Positions 1 to 11,945 are shown, numbered from the stretch's first letter. The stretch is DNA of 64,000 nucleotides from Lysobacter sp. KIS68-7 (GCF_021284745.1 NZ_CP089925.1:1-64000); one strand, 5' to 3'. A program made the numbers and translations. Notes: generated by a model not told the origin, from the letters alone.

Positions 1-128
1 TGGCGACCGGCTTCGAGCGCTTCGCGGAGCGCGTCGAAGAACGCGTCGACGAATTCCTTCGCCTCGCGTTTGTTGAGGCCGACTTCGTCGAACAGTCGCT
101 CGGCCATTTCCGCTTTGGTCAACGCCAT
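1..128 (-). CDS. ihfA: Integration host factor subunit alpha (N-terminal part)
   Basis: The first 42 codons of a DNA-bending HU/IHF-family protein lie here; the rest runs off the left edge of the window. The visible protein begins [20 protein letters not shown], the usual IhfA N-terminal helix with the Lys/Arg-rich segment [16 protein letters not shown] is a heterodimer that bends DNA at promoters and recombination sites and commonly assists sigma-54 promoters, which matters because one is predicted at 17487-17502. The gene follows pheT by 16 bases on the same strand, the pheST-ihfA arrangement usual in gammaproteobacteria, so it is probably co-transcribed with pheST. Confidence 0.93.
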   Translation of the reverse strand, partial: MALTKAEMAERLFDEVGLNKREAKEFVDAFFDALREALEAGR

Positions 129-144
129 CTCGTCCCCCTGACGA

Positions 145-2529
145 TCAAGCCCGCATGACTGCGCCGTGTTTTTGCTGCAGCGCCGAAACCACTTCGGACA
201 CCACTTGCTCCACGTCGCGGTCAGTCAGGGTGCGCGATTCATCTTGGAGAATCAAGCCCATAGCGAGACTCTTGAATCCCGATTCGACGCCCGCGCCGGC
301 GTAGCGGTCGAACAGCAAAACGTCGCGCAAAATCGCGCCCGCGGCCGCTTCCACGGTGGCCTTCACCGCGCCCCACGCCACCGATTCGGCGACGACGAAC
401 GCGAGGTCGCGGCGGACGGACGGGTACTTCGAGAGCGCATGGGCATGGGGGATCTGGCGGGCCAGCAACGGGGCCAGGTCGAGCTCGAAGGCGACGACGT
501 CCTGGTCCAGGTCGAGGGCACGCTGCAGGCGGGGGTGGAGCTGGCCGATCCAGCCGATCCTGGTCTCGGTGCCGTCGGCCGCCAGGCGGAAGACGTCGGC
601 CGAGCGACCGGGGTGGCCGTCCGGCGCCTGCGTGGGGCGGAAGGCCAGGCGCGCGCCGCACATGGCGGCCAGGCTTTCCAGGTCGCCCTTCAGGTCGTGG
701 AAGTCGACGGTGCGGGCCTTGGCATCCCACTGCTCGCCGGCCACGGGGCCACAGGCGACGGCGGCGATGCGCTGGGTTTCGATCGGGGCGTTGCCGGGGC
801 TCGCCTTGAACACCTTGCCCAGTTCGAACAGGCGCACGCGCGGTTGCTGGCGCGCGGTGTTGCGCGCGAGCGCGTCCGTAAGGCCAGGCAGCAGCTGCGT
901 GCGCATCACGCCGAGTTCGGCGCTGAGCGGGTTGGCGAGCGGGACGGCGCCGTCCATCGCGTGCCACTTGGTGAGCAGCGTGGCGTCGACGAAGGCGTAG
1001 TTCACCGCTTCCAGCAGGTCGCGCGATGCGAGGTGGCGACGCACGGTGGTGTCTTCCACGCGCGTTTCCGTCGGCGAGACCAGGCGCGTGCCGCCGCCGG
1101 GCAGCGTGGCGGGCACCTTGTCGTAACCGTGGATGCGCGCGATTTCCTCGACGAGGTCTTCTTCGATCGCGATGTCGAATCGGCGCGTGGGCGGGACGAT
1201 CTGCCAGCCGTCATCGGCGGCGGTGACCTGCAGGCCCAGCGCGCGGAGGATGCGTTCGACTTCCGCGTCCGGCACGCGTTCGCCGAGCACGCGCGCGAGG
1301 CGTTCGCGACGCAGGCGCACGGGCTGCGCCTTCGGCAGGTGCTGCGCGAGCACGGCTTCGGTGATCGGGCCCGGTGCGCCGCCGGCGATTTCGACGATCA
1401 GGCGCGTGGCGATTTCGATCGCCTGGCGCGGGAGTTCGGGGTCCACGCCACGTTCGAAACGATGCGCGGCGTCGGTGTGCAGGCCGAGGCGACGGCCGCG
1501 GCCGATGACGGCGCTCGGGGCGAAGTGCGCGGCTTCGAGGAAGACGTTCTTCGTCGTGTCGGTCACGCGCGTGTCGAAGCCGCCCATGATGCCGGCGAGT
1601 GCGACGGCACGGTCGGCATCCGTGATGACGAGGAAGTGGTCGTCGAGCGCGACGTCGCGGCCGTCGAGCAACTTCACCCCTTCATTCGCACGCGCACGAC
1701 GCACGCCGATCGGGCCCTTCAACAGGTCGCGATCGAAGGCATGCATCGGCTGCCCCACTTCGAGCATCACGTACTGCGTGACGTCGACGAGCAGGCTGAT
1801 CGGGCGGATGCCGCTGCGGCGCAGGCGTTCGGCCATCCACACGGGGGTTTGCTTGGTCGCATCGACGCCTTCGATCACGCGGCCGACGTAGCGCGGTGCA
1901 TCGGCGCCAGCGTCGAGGGTGACCTGCAACGCGGCGTCGTTGAGCGCGGGCATCGGCGTGGCATCGAACGGCACCACTTCCGCGCCGCATGCAGCGGCGA
2001 CGTCGAAGGCGATGCCGCGCACGCTGAAGCAATCGGCGCGGTTCGGCGTGAGCTTGAGTTCGAAGCGCGCGTCCGGCAGGCCGAGGTAGTCGGCGAGCGG
2101 CGTGCCGACAGGGGCGTCGTCGGGGAGTTCGAGCAGGCCGGAGGCGTCGGCGTCCAAGCCGAGTTCCTTCGCCGAGCAGAGCATGCCGTTGGAGTCGACG
2201 CCGCGCAGCTTTGCGGCCTTGATCGTCAGCGCGCCAACGACAGTGCCGATGGTGGCGAGCGGTGCGACGAGACCCGGGCGCGCGTTCGGCGCGCCGCAGA
2301 CGATCTGCAACTTTTCTTTGCCGGTGTCGACCTGGCACACCTGCAGCTTGTCGGCTTCCGGATGCTTCGCGCACTCGACGATGCGCGCGACGATCACGCC
2401 GTCGAGCTTGTCGCCCAGCACTTCCATCTCTTCGACTTCCAGGCCGATCGCGGTCAGCGTCGCGGCGAGTTCATCGCGCGTGGCGTCGGTGCGCACATGC
2501 TGGCGGAGCCAGTTTTCGGGGAACTTCAT
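145..2529 (-). CDS. pheT: Phenylalanine--tRNA ligase beta subunit
   Basis: This 794-aa protein has the length and domain order of PheT, the large subunit of the cytoplasmic alpha2-beta2 phenylalanyl-tRNA synthetase. An N-terminal tRNA-binding OB fold occupies roughly residues 40-150 ([11 protein letters not shown] and [12 protein letters not shown] are typical). The B3/B4 editing region follows ([19 protein letters not shown] at its start), then the B5 domain near 400-475, and a C-terminal anticodon-binding FDX-ACB domain from about 700 ([14 protein letters not shown]). The gene lies 12 bases after pheS and 16 bases before ihfA, so the three form one unit. The only ATG near the expected N-terminus (MKFPENWLR) is the start chosen. 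Confidence 0.97.
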   Translation of the reverse strand: MKFPENWLRQHVRTDATRDELAATLTAIGLEVEEMEVLGDKLDGVIVARIVECAKHPEADKLQVCQVDTGKEKLQIVCGAPNARPGLVAPLATIGTVVGALTIKAAKLRGVDSNGMLCSAKELGLDADASGLLELPDDAPVGTPLADYLGLPDARFELKLTPNRADCFSVRGIAFDVAAACGAEVVPFDATPMPALNDAALQVTLDAGADAPRYVGRVIEGVDATKQTPVWMAERLRRSGIRPISLLVDVTQYVMLEVGQPMHAFDRDLLKGPIGVRRARANEGVKLLDGRDVALDDHFLVITDADRAVALAGIMGGFDTRVTDTTKNVFLEAAHFAPSAVIGRGRRLGLHTDAAHRFERGVDPELPRQAIEIATRLIVEIAGGAPGPITEAVLAQHLPKAQPVRLRRERLARVLGERVPDAEVERILRALGLQVTAADDGWQIVPPTRRFDIAIEEDLVEEIARIHGYDKVPATLPGGGTRLVSPTETRVEDTTVRRHLASRDLLEAVNYAFVDATLLTKWHAMDGAVPLANPLSAELGVMRTQLLPGLTDALARNTARQQPRVRLFELGKVFKASPGNAPIETQRIAAVACGPVAGEQWDAKARTVDFHDLKGDLESLAAMCGARLAFRPTQAPDGHPGRSADVFRLAADGTETRIGWIGQLHPRLQRALDLDQDVVAFELDLAPLLARQIPHAHALSKYPSVRRDLAFVVAESVAWGAVKATVEAAAGAILRDVLLFDRYAGAGVESGFKSLAMGLILQDESRTLTDRDVEQVVSEVVSALQQKHGAVMRA

Positions 2530-2541
2530 GCGGCGGGTCCT

Positions 2542-4013
<1,472 letters not shown>

Positions 4014-4026
4014 TGTTCAGCCCTCC

Positions 4027-4224
4027 TCAGAGATACGGCAGCATGCGGTCCAGACGGCCCGCGTCTTCGGCACGAACGTGGTTCGTCTGACGAAGGTTGC
4101 GCTTCCGCTTGGTCGCTTTCTTGGTGAGGATGTGGCTCTTGTTGGCGTGGCCGCACTTGTACTTGCCGGAAGCGGTCTTCCGGAAGCGCTTTGCAGCCGC
4201 CCGATTGGTCTTGATCTTGGGCAT
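4027..4224 (-). CDS. rpmI: 50S ribosomal protein L35
   Basis: This 65-aa, very basic protein begins [20 protein letters not shown] and contains [12 protein letters not shown], both typical of L35. An in-frame ATG 45 bases further upstream would add 15 unrelated residues, so the start is placed at MPKIKTN. Upstream of it lie a small hairpin (GTGGCA with TGCCAC, 4263-4276) and the terminator of the preceding gene at 4336-4361. The rpmI-rplT pair therefore probably has its own promoter instead of reading through from infC as in many relatives. Confidence 0.97.
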   Translation of the reverse strand: MPKIKTNRAAAKRFRKTASGKYKCGHANKSHILTKKATKRKRNLRQTNHVRAEDAGRLDRMLPYL

Positions 4225-4335
4225 TTCGGTGTCCGTATCAGATCTTATGACTGGCGTGGGCGGTGGCATTTGCCACGCTTTCCGTCCGTGCCCGCGCCGG
4301 CGAGTGCCGCGTGCTTGCGCCGCGGCGTGGTCCTT

Positions 4336-4361
4336 GAAAACAAACCCCCGGCGAACCGGGG
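4336..4361 (-). terminator. Intrinsic terminator after the exported protein gene
   Basis: On the minus strand CCCCGG-TTCG-CCGGGG (4361-4346) forms a tight UUCG tetraloop hairpin. It is followed by a T-rich tail, TTTGTTTTC (4344-4336). It lies 45 bases after the stop of the 4406-5140 gene and should end its transcript before rpmI. Confidence 0.75.
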
Positions 4362-4405
4362 CCCGGCATTATGCAGGGCCCGGCTTTGCGTTGCAATTCA
4401 GGGTG

Positions 4406-5140
4406 TTAGTGGGTCGCGCCAGCGGCCGGGGCGGGTTGAGTCTCGGCAGGCTGTGCGACGACCGGTTGTGGGACGACCGGGGCGGCCGTGGGCGCCGGGG
4501 CGAACAGGCCCTTCTCGATCTGGTCCCCGAGGTCCTTCATGGCCAGGGGCATGAGCTGGTCGACGACCGTGGCCGACGGGACGTCGCCGCCCGGGGCGAT
4601 GGCCCGGCCGCGGAAGCGCTGGCCGTCGATGTTCAGGTCGATGGCCACGATCATCGGAGAATCGCCCTCCACTTCCCCGACGACGTAGCCCCCGAAGGTA
4701 TCGGCCGGGTTGCAGCCGACTTCCTTCGCGTGAATGTTGTTGATGGCGTTGGCGACGACGTTCGGGAAGATGGGGAAGACCGGCATGTTCGCGTTGCGAC
4801 GCATCTCGACGGCCTTGTTGAGATGGACAGAGAACCAGCGCAGTTGCACCGTCTTCCCCGCCAGCCGGTCGCCGAAGCGCTCGGCCAGCATGGCGTGCAG
4901 GTACACCGGCAGGTGCGGAGTGATGTCGTTGTCGCCGAAGCGCATGGCGCCAAAGGCGCAGTTCGTGGGTTGCGAGGACTCGAAGCCGCCTTTGAGCCAG
5001 GGCTTCGCGCGCCTGTCTTCGAACTTGTAGGTGAATGTCTCCGGCGCCGAGGCCGGCGGCGTGAGCGTCAACGGAAAATGCCATGCGGACAGCAGCAGCA
5101 CGCTGGCCCCCGCCAGCGCCAATCGATTCCACAACGTCAT
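4406..5140 (-). CDS. Exported protein of unknown function inserted between infC and rpmI
   Basis: I do not recognise this 244-aa protein. Its N-terminus (MTLWNRLALAGASVLLLSAW) looks like a signal peptide or signal anchor, so it is probably periplasmic or lipid-free envelope protein. The middle (about 35-205) is a single globular region with two cysteines (TNCAFGAMRFGD near 60 and EVGCNPADTFGGYVVGE near 143) that could pair in the periplasm. The last 30 residues are a low-complexity Pro/Ala/Gln/Thr tail. The gene is bracketed by terminators at 5163-5193 and 4336-4361, so it appears to be an independent unit. Its position is unusual, because infC, rpmI and rplT are normally adjacent. Confidence 0.8.
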   Translation of the reverse strand: MTLWNRLALAGASVLLLSAWHFPLTLTPPASAPETFTYKFEDRRAKPWLKGGFESSQPTNCAFGAMRFGDNDITPHLPVYLHAMLAERFGDRLAGKTVQLRWFSVHLNKAVEMRRNANMPVFPIFPNVVANAINNIHAKEVGCNPADTFGGYVVGEVEGDSPMIVAIDLNIDGQRFRGRAIAPGGDVPSATVVDQLMPLAMKDLGDQIEKGLFAPAPTAAPVVPQPVVAQPAETQPAPAAGATH

Positions 5141-5162
5141 GTTGTCCCCTGTTTCCCCGGTA

Positions 5163-5193
5163 CAAAAAAAACGGGCCGCATTGCGCGGCCCGT
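5163..5193 (-). terminator. Intrinsic terminator after infC
   Basis: A 9-bp perfect stem (ACGGGCCGC with GCGGCCCGT; arms 5185-5193 and 5171-5179 with a 5-base loop) is followed on the minus strand by eight T residues (5163-5170). It lies 13 bases after the infC stop and about 22 bases before the start of the next gene. It should separate infC from the genes that follow. Confidence 0.88.
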
Positions 5194-5206
5194 CGTGTCT
5201 TGCGAA

Positions 5207-5731
5207 TTACGTCTTCTTCTTCGGCGCGATCATCATCACCATCTGCCGGCCTTCCAGGCGCGGCCGCGACTCGATCACGATGTCCTCGCCCAGGTCCAGC
5301 TCGATGCGCTTGGCCATCTGCTGGCCCAGCTCCTGGTGGCTCATTTCGCGACCGCGGAAGCGGATGTTGACCTTGATCTTGTCGCCTTCTTCCAGGAAGC
5401 GGCGCATGTTGCGCAGCTTGATCTGGTAGTCGCCCTCGTCGGTCACGGGGCGGAACTTCACTTCCTTGATTTCGACCTGCTTCTGCTTCTTCTTCGCAGC
5501 AGCGGCCTTCTTCTGCATCTCGAACTTGAACTTGCCGAAGTCCATGATGCGGCAGACCGGCGGATCCGCGTTCGGCTGGATTTCAACGAGATCCAGGCCT
5601 TCGTCTTCGGCCATGCGCAGGGCTTCGTCGCGCGTCAGGACGCCGACCATTTCGCCGTCGCTGCCGATCACGCGCACGCGCGGCACGCGAATCTCGTTGT
5701 TCTTCCGGTTCTGCTTTTCGGGGGTGCTGAT
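5207..5731 (-). CDS. infC: Translation initiation factor IF-3, starting at a rare ATC codon
   Basis: IF-3 binds the 30S subunit, keeps it dissociated from 50S and proofreads the start codon. The 174-aa protein has the N-domain ([20 protein letters not shown], then DFGKFKFE), the lysine-rich linker ([12 protein letters not shown]) and the C-domain ([18 protein letters not shown], then [12 protein letters not shown]). A GTG at 5686 would delete the conserved N-terminal 15 residues. The true start is almost certainly ATC at 5729-5731, preceded by GGAG eight bases upstream. Non-AUG starts in infC are known and allow IF-3 to repress its own synthesis. It follows thrS by 64 bases. Confidence 0.95.
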   Translation of the reverse strand: MSTPEKQNRKNNEIRVPRVRVIGSDGEMVGVLTRDEALRMAEDEGLDLVEIQPNADPPVCRIMDFGKFKFEMQKKAAAAKKKQKQVEIKEVKFRPVTDEGDYQIKLRNMRRFLEEGDKIKVNIRFRGREMSHQELGQQMAKRIELDLGEDIVIESRPRLEGRQMVMMIAPKKKT

Positions 5732-5756
5732 GTCGCAATCTCCGTGGAGGATCGAA

Positions 5757-5785
5757 CCGCGCGCCTGTGTGGGTGAGGCGCGCGG
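5757..5785 (-). promoter_or_regulatory. Hairpin in the infC leader
   Basis: A perfect 10-bp stem (CCGCGCGCCT with AGGCGCGCGG) with a 9-base loop lies between the thrS stop and the infC ribosome binding site. No T-run follows, so it does not look like a terminator. It could stabilise or structure the infC leader or the thrS 3' end. Confidence 0.4.
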
Positions 5786-5795
5786 GCTTTAATAC

Positions 5796-7718
5796 TTACG
5801 CTGCGGATTCATCGCGAAGGCGCTGCGCGAAGTCGGCGATGGACATGGTCCCCAGGTCCTCGCCACTGCGCGTGCGCACCGCGACTGCGCCGTTTTCCTT
5901 CTCGCGGTCACCGACCACCAGCAGGTACGGCACGCGCTGCAGCGTGTGCTCGCGAATCTTATAGCCGATCTTTTCGTTCCGCAAATCGCCTTCGACCCGG
6001 AAGCCTTGATTTGTAAGGGTTTTCCGAACCTCGTCGACCCAGTCTGCCTGGGCATCGGTGATGTTCATGACCACGGCCTGCACCGGGGCCAGCCACGGGG
6101 GGAAGTGGCCGGCGTGGTGCTCGATCAGGATGCCGATGAAGCGCTCCATCGAGCCCACGATGGCCCGGTGCAGCATGACCGGGTGGCGGCGCTGGCTGTG
6201 CTCGTCCACGTATTCGGCGCCCAGGCGGCCCGGCATCATGAAATCGACCTGCATGGTGCCCAGCTGCCAGGTGCGGCCGATGGCGTCCTTGAGGTGGTAT
6301 TCGATCTTCGGGCCGTAGAAGGCGCCCTCGCCCGGCAGCTCCTGCCATTCCACGCCGGCCACGCGCAGGGCCGAGCGCAGGGCCTCTTCGGCCTTGTCCC
6401 AGGTGGCGTCGTCGCCCAGGCGCGGTTCCGGGCGCAGGGCGATCTTCAGCTGCACGTCCGTGAAGCCGAAGCGGGCGTAGACGTCCATCGCCTGCTTGTG
6501 GAACGCGGTCACCTCGGCCTCGATCTGGTCCTCGGTGCAGAAGATGTGCCCGTCGTCCTGCGTGAAGCCGCGCACGCGCAGGATGCCGTGCAGCGCGCCC
6601 GAGGGTTCGTTGCGGTGGCAGGCGCCGAACTCGCCGTAGCGGATCGGCAGGTCGCGGTAGCTGTGCAGGCCGTGGTTGAACACCTGGACGTGGCCCGGGC
6701 AGTTCATCGGCTTGACCGCGTACGTGCGCTTCTCCGATTCGGTGAAGAACATGTTGTTCTGGTAGTTGTCCCAGTGGCCCGAGCGCTTCCACAGCGACAC
6801 GTCCAGGATCTGCGGGCAGCGCACTTCCTGGTAGCCGGACTCGCGGTACACCTTGCGCATGTACTGCTCGACCACCTGCCACACCGACCAGCCCTTCGGA
6901 TGCCAGAACACCAGGCCCGGGGCTTCTTCCTGCAGGTGGAACAGGTCCTGCTGCTTGGCGATCTTGCGGTGGTCGCGCTTCTCGGCTTCCTCGAGCTGCG
7001 TCAGGTAGGCCTTGAGGTCCTTGTCGTTCAACCACGCGGTGCCGTAGATGCGGCTGAGCATCTGGTTGTTCGAATCGCCGCGCCAGTAGGCGCCGGCGAC
7101 CTTCATCAGCTTGAAGGCGCGCAGCTTGTCGGTGCCCGGCACGTGCGGGCCGCGACACAGGTCGGTGAACTCGCCCTGCGAATACAGCGAGAGCTCTTCG
7201 GTCGCCGGGATCGACTCGATGATCTCGGCCTTGTAGGCCTCGCCCATGTCGCGGAAATACTTGACCGCGTCGTCGCGCGACTTGGTGGAGCGCGACACCG
7301 GCTGCGCTTCCTTCACGATCTTCTGCATCTCCGCTTCGATCGCGGGCAGGTCTTCCGGCGTGAACGGACGCTCGTAGGCGAAGTCGTAGTAGAAGCCGTT
7401 GTCGATGACCGGGCCGATGGTGACCTGCGCGCCGGGATACAGGCGCTGCACGGCCTGCGCGAGCAGGTGCGCGGTGGAGTGGCGCAGCACGTCGAGCGCG
7501 TCGGGGTGTTTCTCGGTGACGATTTCGAGCTTCGCGTCGTGGTCGATGCGGAAGCTGGTGTCGACGAGCTTGCCGTCCACCTTGCCGGCGAGCGCGGCCT
7601 TGGCCAGGCCGGCGCCGATGGAGGCGGCCACGTCGGCCACGCTCACGGGGTGATCGAAATTGCGGACGCTGCCGTCGGGAAGGGTGACGGCGACGGGGTT
7701 TTGGACTTCGGCGTTCAT
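5796..7718 (-). CDS. thrS: Threonine--tRNA ligase
   Basis: This 640-aa class II synthetase charges tRNA-Thr. The N-terminal TGS domain (about 1-65, [20 protein letters not shown]) precedes the editing domain with its HxxxH motif ([20 protein letters not shown], near 80). The catalytic core has the zinc cysteine in [14 protein letters not shown] and motif 2 ([20 protein letters not shown]). The C-terminal anticodon-binding domain ends the protein. Length is normal for the family. It heads the thrS-infC cluster and is preceded on the same strand by a predicted attenuator (7741-7814) and by tRNA-Val. Confidence 0.98.
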   Translation of the reverse strand: MNAEVQNPVAVTLPDGSVRNFDHPVSVADVAASIGAGLAKAALAGKVDGKLVDTSFRIDHDAKLEIVTEKHPDALDVLRHSTAHLLAQAVQRLYPGAQVTIGPVIDNGFYYDFAYERPFTPEDLPAIEAEMQKIVKEAQPVSRSTKSRDDAVKYFRDMGEAYKAEIIESIPATEELSLYSQGEFTDLCRGPHVPGTDKLRAFKLMKVAGAYWRGDSNNQMLSRIYGTAWLNDKDLKAYLTQLEEAEKRDHRKIAKQQDLFHLQEEAPGLVFWHPKGWSVWQVVEQYMRKVYRESGYQEVRCPQILDVSLWKRSGHWDNYQNNMFFTESEKRTYAVKPMNCPGHVQVFNHGLHSYRDLPIRYGEFGACHRNEPSGALHGILRVRGFTQDDGHIFCTEDQIEAEVTAFHKQAMDVYARFGFTDVQLKIALRPEPRLGDDATWDKAEEALRSALRVAGVEWQELPGEGAFYGPKIEYHLKDAIGRTWQLGTMQVDFMMPGRLGAEYVDEHSQRRHPVMLHRAIVGSMERFIGILIEHHAGHFPPWLAPVQAVVMNITDAQADWVDEVRKTLTNQGFRVEGDLRNEKIGYKIREHTLQRVPYLLVVGDREKENGAVAVRTRSGEDLGTMSIADFAQRLRDESAA

Positions 7719-7740
7719 GGGAATCAGGTCACCAGAAATG

Positions 7741-7760
7741 AAAAAAGCGCCCGAGGGCGC
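7741..7760 (-). terminator. Terminator hairpin in the thrS leader (predicted attenuator)
   Basis: On the minus strand GCGCCC-TC-GGGCGC is followed by six T residues (7746-7741), a classic rho-independent terminator 22 bases before the thrS ATG. Its central CTCGGG (7755-7750) can instead pair with CCCGAG (7783-7778) just after the leader peptide stop, giving a mutually exclusive antiterminator. This supports regulation by translation of the leader. Confidence 0.75.
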
Positions 7761-7787
7761 CTGGCGTCAGCCTGCGACTCGGGAGGG

Positions 7788-7814
7788 TCAGTGGTGGATG
7801 CGCGTAGTGCTCAT
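7788..7814 (-). CDS. Predicted thrS leader peptide MSTTRIHH
   Basis: The minus strand reads ATG AGC ACT ACG CGC ATC CAC CAC TGA, an 8-residue peptide with two adjacent threonine codons. The stop is followed after four bases by the CCCGAG arm of the antiterminator. A ribosome stalled at the threonine codons would leave that arm free. A ribosome at the stop would cover it and allow the terminator at 7741-7760 to form. The ribosome binding site is weak (GAG eight bases upstream). This is inferred from sequence layout only. Confidence 0.55.
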   Translation of the reverse strand: MSTTRIHH

Positions 7815-7884
7815 GTCGCACGCTCGGCCAGCGTTTCCGCGGGCCACCTCTTCCGATTCGTTGTGTGTCCACGCCTATGAAGCG

Positions 7885-7959
7885 TGGTGGGCGGTACAGG
7901 GTTCGAACCTGTGACCCCTACCATGTCAAGGTAGTGCTCTACCGCTGAGCTAACCGCCC
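7885..7959 (-). tRNA. tRNA-Val (anticodon GAC)
   Basis: The minus strand folds as a standard tRNA. The acceptor stem is GGGCGGT with ACCGCCC, the D-loop is AGCTCAGCGGTAGAGC, the anticodon stem CTACC/GGTAG has loop TTGACAT with anticodon GAC, and the T arm is CAGGTTCGAACCCTG. The discriminator is A and the CCA end is encoded (7885-7887). It reads valine GUC/GUU codons. No terminator separates it from the thrS leader about 70 bases downstream. Confidence 0.97.
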
Positions 7960-7990
7960 GATTGCCCCACCCTGTCGAGCGGGGCTGCGC

Positions 7991-8019
7991 AGTTTAGCGG
8001 AGCCATGGCGAGGCGACAA
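7991..8019 (-). promoter_or_regulatory. Candidate sigma-70 promoter for tRNA-Val (and possibly thrS)
   Basis: On the minus strand TTGTCG (8019-8014) and TAAACT (7996-7991) are separated by exactly 17 bases. They lie about 32 bases before the tRNA-Val 5' end and just after the stop of the upstream gene. Each hexamer matches the consensus at four of six positions. Confidence 0.5.
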
Positions 8020-8022
8020 CGT

Positions 8023-9078
8023 TTATCTGGCGACGATCGCTTGGGCCAGGTGGCGCGCAAGCGTGTCCTCACTGCACGGCGCCGGGTTGGCGACGACGAC
8101 ATCGCCCTTCGCCGAGGTCGCACCGCAGGTGTGGTCGCCCGCGCGCGCAGGACGGATGTAGGCCGCGAAGTCCGCGGCATACACGTCGCGCATGGCGTCG
8201 AAAACGGAAACCCGGCCCCGCTTCGCGTTGCCGAACGCGCGGAGGGCCTGTTGGTTGGTGAGCGAGGCAGGCAAGTCGATGCGCTGCAGCCCCACCATCA
8301 CCCAACGCACGGCGCTCCCACTGTCGATTGACGCCTGGTTGGCGATGGCGAACAGGTTCGCCACCTCGGTTTCGGCGGCGGACACGCTGCCGCGCAGCCG
8401 CGCGAGGTCGCCGGAATACATCGCCAGCACGCGAATCTGCAGGGTGCCGTCGTGGAGGCGATCGACCGGCGCGGCGTTCGCGGAGAAATCACTTTCGGCG
8501 CGCAGCAGTTCGTCCGGCGTGGTGGCGTACGGCGGGGCGTGGCTGTCCCAGGTCCCCGGACGGACCGTGCTGTAACGAGGCGACAAATCGCGCGTCGGCG
8601 CGATCGTCGTGCGACCGCCGGGTCCGGTCTCGATCTGCATCGCGCGCCCCGAGGGCGTGGGCAGCACGCCGAAGATGGCGTCGGGGCCGAAGGTCAGCAC
8701 CATGGCTTCCGAACCCAATGGCGTCGCTACCCGGCCGATGACGGACCAGCGACCCGCCGCGTCGGTGACCTGGTGCTCCATGCGCACGGGATAGGTGGTG
8801 CCGTCGGGCAAGGCGATGCGCAGGGAGCCCGCGCGGATCGCGCGGCGCGCCATGTCGGCGTCGAACTGGAAGGTCTGCGGCGCATCGAGGGTCGCGCCTG
8901 CGGGAATCGTGAGGAGCGGCGCCACGGCCGCTTGCGCCGTCGGACCGCGGCGATGCGTCGGAGCTGGTGCGGGGGAAGCGTGCGTGGTCTTCGCCTCGAT
9001 CTCGCGCACCGTCCAGCTCATGACAACGACGGCCACGCCGACCGCGAGCCACATGCCCGCGCGCTTCCAGAGCCTCAT
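8023..9078 (-). CDS. Degenerate reprolysin-like metalloprotease, probably inactive
   Basis: The 351-aa protein has an N-terminal membrane or signal segment (MWLAVGVAVVVMSW) and a propeptide-like region. From about residue 215 it resembles secreted M12B-like (reprolysin-type) metallopeptidases of Xanthomonadaceae: VLAMYSGDLARLRG, then EVANLFAIANQASIDSGS and DVYAADFAAYIR. Such enzymes continue with a Cys and the zinc motif HExxHxxGxxH. Here the aligned stretch is CSEDTLARHLAQAIVAR and then a stop, so the zinc ligands are replaced and the rest of the domain is absent. The start is ATG 9078, preceded by AGGGG. It lies between uvrB and tRNA-Val with no obvious partner. The assignment rests on motif resemblance. 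Confidence 0.65.
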   Translation of the reverse strand: MRLWKRAGMWLAVGVAVVVMSWTVREIEAKTTHASPAPAPTHRRGPTAQAAVAPLLTIPAGATLDAPQTFQFDADMARRAIRAGSLRIALPDGTTYPVRMEHQVTDAAGRWSVIGRVATPLGSEAMVLTFGPDAIFGVLPTPSGRAMQIETGPGGRTTIAPTRDLSPRYSTVRPGTWDSHAPPYATTPDELLRAESDFSANAAPVDRLHDGTLQIRVLAMYSGDLARLRGSVSAAETEVANLFAIANQASIDSGSAVRWVMVGLQRIDLPASLTNQQALRAFGNAKRGRVSVFDAMRDVYAADFAAYIRPARAGDHTCGATSAKGDVVVANPAPCSEDTLARHLAQAIVAR

Positions 9079-9165
9079 TCGCAAACCCCTGCATCCCTGA
9101 CTTCAGGGGGCATGGTACCGGTCGCCCCCCTGCTTGCCACCCCATGAAGTCATGTGGAGGCGCAG

Positions 9166-11205
<2,040 letters not shown>

Positions 11206-11289
11206 CGGGGGCGACGGATCGCTGTGTAGCGGAAGACAGGCGAGTGTAGCGCTCCCTTCCTGAAGTCCCACGCGCCGGAGCGCGGTCTG

Positions 11290-11306
11290 CTGACGGAATC
11301 CGTCAG
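11290..11306. repeat. 17-bp palindrome between uvrB and the fimT-type gene
   Basis: CTGACGGA-A-TCCGTCAG is a perfect inverted repeat with a one-base centre. It lies about 85 bases upstream of uvrB and 64 bases upstream of the divergent pseudopilin gene. A second short palindrome, CCCCGCGCGGGG, follows at about 11328-11339. It does not resemble the LexA box known from Xanthomonas. The role is unknown; an operator shared by the divergent genes is possible. Confidence 0.4.
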
Positions 11307-11369
11307 GAGCCTCCGATCCCCGCGCGGGGGCATGCGCGCGAGCATCGAAGGCCCGCCCGTGAGGCCCGC

Positions 11370-11921
11370 ATGGAACCCCTCCCTTCCCATCGAACCGCCG
11401 GGGTCACCCTGGTCGAACTGGCGCTCGTCGTCGCCACGGTCGCCACGCTCGCCGCGATCGCGGTGCCCCGCTTCGTCGCCGCGCGGGAAGCGGCGCACGC
11501 CGGCGCGGCGCACCAGGCCATGCTCGGCTCGCTGATGGCGGCGACGAGCCATGCGTCCTCCACCGGCGCCGAAGTCGTGGTGTGCCCGGGCGATGCGAAT
11601 GGCTGCCGCCCGACGCACGACTGGACCGGCGGGTGGGTCGTCTTCGCGGACATCGACGGCGATCGCGTGCGCGATCCGCACGACACGCTGCTCCAGCGCG
11701 TCGCCCCGCTCGGCGGCAACGCGCGCCTGCGCAGCACGCCGGGCCGTACGCGAATCGTGTTCCAGCCCAATGGCGGCGCCGCGGGCTCGAACGTCACGTT
11801 CACCCTGTGCGACGGTCGCGGTGCGGCGCGCGCAACGGCCCTGGTGATGAACAACGGCGCGCATTTGCGTGCCACGCCCGCGCAAGCTGCGGCGGCGGAC
11901 GCCTGCATGCGGGCGCTTTGA
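11370..11921 (+). CDS. FimT/GspH-type minor pseudopilin
   Basis: The 183-aa protein has a prepilin N-terminus: [25 protein letters not shown] with predicted cleavage after G11 and the conserved glutamate at mature position 5. The C-terminal part ([11 protein letters not shown], then [15 protein letters not shown] and [18 protein letters not shown]) is the GspH/FimT domain of minor pilins. FimT-type proteins sit at the pilus tip, and some bind DNA during natural transformation. It stands alone on the plus strand, separated from the main pilin operon by a terminator and tRNA-Asn. C-terminal cysteines ([10 protein letters not shown] and DACMRAL) may form a disulfide. Confidence 0.9.
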   Translation: MEPLPSHRTAGVTLVELALVVATVATLAAIAVPRFVAAREAAHAGAAHQAMLGSLMAATSHASSTGAEVVVCPGDANGCRPTHDWTGGWVVFADIDGDRVRDPHDTLLQRVAPLGGNARLRSTPGRTRIVFQPNGGAAGSNVTFTLCDGRGAARATALVMNNGAHLRATPAQAAAADACMRAL

Positions 11922-11945
11922 AAGATGAACGCGCGAAGACACCGC

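Noticed and set aside
5946-7880. Long plus-strand frame opposite thrS
   Set aside because: It mirrors thrS codon structure, has no ribosome site and no recognisable protein features.
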